From: Theobroma cacao
Taxonomy: Eukaryota > Streptophyta > Magnoliopsida > Malvales > Malvaceae
Length of the DNA stretch: 64,000 bases
Direction of reading: 5' to 3'
NCBI RefSeq assembly: GCF_000208745.1
Contig: NC_030854.1
Span: 8,708,961 to 8,772,960, forward strand
Shown here: positions 60,301-64,000 of the stretch, piece by piece
Layout: each line of letters starts with the position of its first letter
Position numbering within the stretch: the first letter of the stretch is position 1
Notes under the pieces: model-generated
What the model saw: only the letters and a program-made list of their open reading frames with translations
Database searches by the model: none
Told to the model about the DNA's origin: nothing
Translations under genes and position numbers: made by a program

Positions 60301-61716
60301 AGTGTTAGACAATGATTAAGATAATTTATCACTGATTTTGGCAGTGAACAAGTGGATTATAATGTTGTTAGCTTAAAAGTAAGTGTTTATACTTTAGGTA
60401 TGAGTTCATTAAATTCTATTTTATCATGATCAAAATTTGTGTTTTGTTATAGCCTGAAAGGCTTGGCATATGAACTAGTTTAACTGTGAGCTAGAAATTG
60501 TTAAGTTATTATGAAGTACACAAATAAAGAAGTATGACATGAATTTAATATCCTAAGGGGCAATGGAAAATGATGTATCGGTTTTGGTATAACTTCAATA
60601 TATATAGTTTTGATATATAAAGATGTGGGGAAAAGTTTATAGCTTATGAGTAAAGGTGTGCGTTTGAATTCATGAAATTAAAAGTGTAAAATCTGCCTTG
60701 ATTGGCATAGAGCCCATGATTCAAAATGAAGGATTATGGATTTAATTTTCTAAGGTAAAAGGGCTAAAGAAGTTGATTTCGGAAAGGTCTTAGTAAATGA
60801 TTCCTTGATTTTAAAGTACACTTAAGGAGAGGTAAGTGTCAAATTTCATCTTCGGACTAATAAACTAATAAGGTTACAAGATTTAGCATTTGGAGTAAAT
60901 TTGAAGAATTTCAAGTTAGATAAGTTGTATGTGATTGATGATGAATAAATTTGCTACAACATTGGAAATATAGAAATGATCAATAATTAGGATGAAACTT
61001 GGAAAGAAACCTTAAAGGAAAATTTTGAGCAACTTTAACTTTGAGAAGTTGAGTTATTGATTAAAGGGATTGGCTGAGATCATAGGAGGTATGTGAATGT
61101 CATGACTTATTGAAATGCTTCATGGTATAAGTTAAGATTTATTTAATAAGCACTCGATCATGAAAGTACTGAAGTTTTGTTTTTGGGAATATGGTTACTA
61201 ATGGTTACCGAATTTGAATCATCCGTGATGTTAAATATATATGAATAAATAAAGAGTGTTGGATCCTTATGTATTATGAAATGCTTGAATGGAATTAGTA
61301 TGGAGGTATGTAAAACGAAATAGAGGTTGGTTGACCATTTAAACCCATAGTTAATGGTGGAATAAATGCTAGAATGTTGGAAGGTTTGATAAAAGATCAA
61401 GGTAGAGGAATTGTGAATGGTTAGGTAAACAAGCATGATTGATGATTTAAAGATGATTTGATTGAGGTGTGACCAGAATTAATAGCATATTTGAATCCTC
61501 TTCATAAGATAAAGAATGATATTGTTTTGATCCAACAAGAGTGGTGCACATAACTATATACTATGACATTGTCGAGTTTTCTATAAGATTGGAAGTTAAT
61601 ATGATGCATAAACCAAGATCTTATATTAAGAATGGTCAACGAAAGTGATATAGAAGAATTTTAGAACTTTGGTTGCTCACCCTACTCCGATTTGAATTTG
61701 AGATCGAATTCATTTT
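57327..61716 (+). other. Interior of element C, non-coding, AT-rich
   Basis: About 4.4 kb with no gag-pol motif in any frame. Frames at 58362-58604, 59541-59723 and 61158-61436 (minus strand) are short, low in complexity and unlike known families. The end (GATTTGAATTTGAGATCGAATTC split by small changes) resembles the end of element A just before its purine tract. A 136-base retroposon lies at 59039-59174. Confidence 0.7.
59039..59174 (-). mobile_element. Short poly(A) retroposon (SINE-like or truncated LINE end)
   Basis: A 136-base insert flanked by an 18-base direct repeat (AAGAGAATATATTAGCTT at 59021-59038, and again at 59176-59193). On the minus strand it ends in a run of A of about ten after CTTCCAACTT. 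It begins near AACTAGGGAGGTTCGGTTTA, where GGTTCGGTT resembles a pol III B box. Long duplication plus poly(A) indicates LINE-machinery mobilisation. Family unknown. Confidence 0.75.
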
Positions 61717-61729
61717 AAGTAGGGGAGAC
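61717..61729 (+). other. Polypurine tract of element C
   Basis: AAGTAGGGGAGAC directly before the 3' LTR start TGTAGTACCC. Confidence 0.88.
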
Positions 61730-62897
61730 TGTAGTACCCTGTATTTTGATACAGTGGCTAATAAAGTTTACGGATACCAATTGAGGTTGATTACTGAGTT
61801 AAAAGGGTAATTTAGAAGTGAACCCGTGAAATCTTGACCTCTATAAACACGCAATTAGAAGTAAACGCGATAATATAGACTAGGGGTAATTTTTTAATTT
61901 CTCTTGGTGAGCTCCTACGAGTGAAGTTTTTTATGCTATTAAGGTCTAAATAGGACTAAGGAATGAATAAATGATGTGTAATGATGAAAACCCGAAGAAA
62001 ACTAGAAGTGACATTAATTTTCACAATAAGGGCAAAATGGTCATTTTGCCACCAGAGTTAAAATTTTTAAGTTTTTACAAACTCGAGTATGTTTAGACTA
62101 TTCTAGACCTTGTCTTGGTATAAAAAAAGTAAAATGATTGCACCAAGGATTCAAGGAGAACAAGTTAATGTGCTAAAGGCATTTTCATAATTTCAAGTGG
62201 AATGGATAAGCTTGAGCTATAAATATCTTTTTCTTCCAGCAGCTTCTTCATTCTTTAGCATCTTTTCCTTCTTCTTCTTCTTCCATCTCACGTTGCTTCC
62301 ATCCTCCATGGAAGCTTGCTTTGCAACTTCCATAACTTTCTCTCTCTAGCTCCAAATTTCATGCTTTTGCCCACTCTTTCATACGACTTTTCATGCTTTT
62401 CCACTTTTACACCTTAAAACCCTCAAAAAGTCTTTGTTCAACACTTTCTCTCACTAGCTAAAAGTTTTAGAGAGAGAAAGAGAGACTTGCCATAGTAGCT
62501 TGGAAGCTTTTGAAAAGGAATTCAACTACAAAAAAAAACCACCAAGGTGAGAAATGAGTTAGAATTTGATTTTAAGGTGTTAGAGATGGCTAGAAATTAG
62601 ATTTATGGGCTATTATATTTTTTATAGTTATATTATGGGTGATAGGTTCTAACAAGGCCTCACATGTCTATTTGAAGCAATAATCGAAGTTAGAGTCAAT
62701 TAAAGATTCAACAAATATCAGTGAGTGAACTTCCATTAAAAAAGTTTTGGGATGTGTATACAAGTATGTTTGATTGAATCCCTAAAGTGTTTTATTTGTT
62801 TTATCTTCAAAACTAGTGCTTTGGGAACAAGCCTTTGATAAATTGTTTCTATATGTGACATGTGGCTTTTATGGATTGTTGTACTACGACATTATGT

Positions 62898-62942
<45 letters not shown>

Positions 62943-64000
62943 TAATGTTGTGTAATGATATTGACCCGACTATGTGCGAATGGGAGTGTGCATAAGCCAT
63001 TGCTGACCTGGCTATGTGAGAGTGGGAGTACGCATAAGCCGTTGCTAACCCGGCTATGTGTGTGTAGGAGTGCACATAAGCCATTGCATATGAGTTGATG
63101 ATGATGGGAGGGTGTGCATGATGATTGACATATATATATATATATATATATATGGTATATGGTTGTAATGCACGTGAAATTTTGGCATGTTGAACTTTGA
63201 AAAATTTTGAGCATTTCATGCTGAAATTGGCATGATGAATCTTGATAATGTCCCATTTTCTTGCAAATTGAGTTCATTGCAACACCAAATGGATTTTTAG
63301 TACAAAGGAGGTCCTTTTTACACTTAGGTGACCTGCTTCTTGCAGCAGCGAGAAACATTCTGTTTTGCAGCCAGAAACTCGCTGCAGCGAGAATAAATCT
63401 CGCTACACCAAGAAACTCTCGAGTTCTGATGCAGTACCTTCACTTTGATGAAGATTTTGACCACCTTCCTATCTGAATTGGGAAAAGTGGTAAACATCAA
63501 AGTTGTAGCCCTGCCTCTTAGCTTTCTAATGGTCAAAAATCGAGTCAATTGAACTTCTGTAACGGAAGATATGCTAGAAAAACTGAAACACATGCAAACA
63601 GATACTATTTCTCACTGCAGCGAGAATGAACTTCGCTGCAGCAAGAAACATTCGTGGATTGATCATGGGTTGTTGCAGCACTATAAGGTTATTAATCAAA
63701 GTTTGAAATGAGGGATTTTTAGTAAGAAATTAAATCAATTGCATTGTTTTCAAAACAAGTGCATCATGATTTCCAAATTCTTCCTATTGCTTGTTCCCTT
63801 CTTATGTTCACTTACTGAGTTTCATACTCATGTTTTTTAAATTCATGTTTTCAGATTTGGAGGCAATTGGGACCTAGATTGATTCGCACACATATGCTCG
63901 TCTTCTTGGTAGGTACTATGGCATCTTAGTAGCGTATCTTCACCTAGAGTCACTCCGCTGACGGTCTCGAGTCTATTACTTTTGAACATGTATATGCAAT
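61730..64000 (+). repeat. Element C 3' LTR (cut by window end)
   Basis: Matches 54572 onward. About 220 bases are missing at the right. It has a longer AT microsatellite than the 5' copy (62901-62939, 19.5 TA units), a 42-bp minisatellite (62957-63090), a second AT tract (about 63130-63152), and palindrome clusters at 63340-63415 and 63605-63650. TATA box at 62218-62226. Confidence 0.92.
62901..62939. repeat. TA microsatellite, about 19.5 units
   Basis: Uninterrupted TA run immediately before the 42-bp minisatellite. The 5' LTR copy at about 55738-55755 is about half as long. Confidence 0.95.

Larger units (their letters stand above)
54572..64000 (+). mobile_element. Element C: non-autonomous (LARD-like) relative of element A, 3' end outside window
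   Basis: 5' LTR 54572-57061, interior 57062-61729, 3' LTR from 61730. Primer site and purine tract are present. The interior starts with a recognisable gag start but is otherwise non-coding, so the element would depend on proteins supplied by others. The target duplication cannot be checked because the right end is missing. Confidence 0.88.

Noticed and set aside
61158..61436. 92-codon minus-strand frame in element C
   Set aside because: No domain signature, antisense and AT-rich; chance frame most likely.

Overview
The window looks like intergenic heterochromatin of a flowering plant, most likely a eudicot. It is AT-rich, contains a 334-base assembly gap, and I see no host protein gene, tRNA or rRNA. 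Nearly every base belongs to an LTR retrotransposon or a relic of one. The evidence is paired LTRs, primer-binding sites matching the 3' end of initiator tRNA-Met (TGGTATCAGAGC type), purine tracts before 3' LTRs, decayed gag-pol reading frames, and short target-site duplications (TSDs) that let the nest be unpicked.

Layout. (1) 1-7736: a decayed Ty1/copia element whose 5' LTR is cut by the window start. (2) 7737-9732: the 3' end of a minus-strand Ty3/gypsy chromovirus (integrase C-terminus, chromodomain, purine tract, LTR with a 91-bp tandem repeat). (3) 9733 to 54571: one plus-strand Tekay/Del-like Ty3/gypsy element, here 'element A', broken apart by later insertions. Its 5' LTR carries a minus-strand solo copia LTR (10719-12578). 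Its pol is split at 16367/33339 by a five-layer insertion: solo LTR L1 (-) holds solo LTR L2 (+), which holds two-LTR element L3 (-), which holds solo LTR L4 (+); L1 also holds a second solo copia-type LTR (31447-32519). Element A resumes with RT, RNase H, integrase and chromodomain (33344-36278). Its 3' LTR (from 36341) is interrupted by element B (37255-50476), solo LTR D (51675-54283) and element C (54572 to past the end). Element B has its own insert E (39104-42280), and C has a small SINE-like retroposon (59039-59174).

How the parts relate. A is the only element here with a nearly complete set of pol domains, and it is dead: most of its stop codons are of the C-to-T / G-to-A kind expected from deamination of methylated cytosine. 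L3 is a relative with large internal deletions. B and C have all the cis signals for replication (LTRs, primer-binding site, purine tract) but no recognisable gag-pol, so they look like non-autonomous, LARD-type elements that would need proteins from autonomous relatives. B nevertheless keeps one intact 196-codon reading frame with a motif I recall from plant SUVH-type H3K9 methyltransferases. This is the most interesting item in the window.

The A/L/D/C group of LTRs shares an unusual architecture: a TATA box, then an AT microsatellite, then a 36- or 42-bp minisatellite, then clusters of the palindrome TCTCGCTGCAGCGAGA, then a conserved GGGTCGTGACA-like end. Because the minisatellite units are multiples of three, they generate long but spurious open frames.
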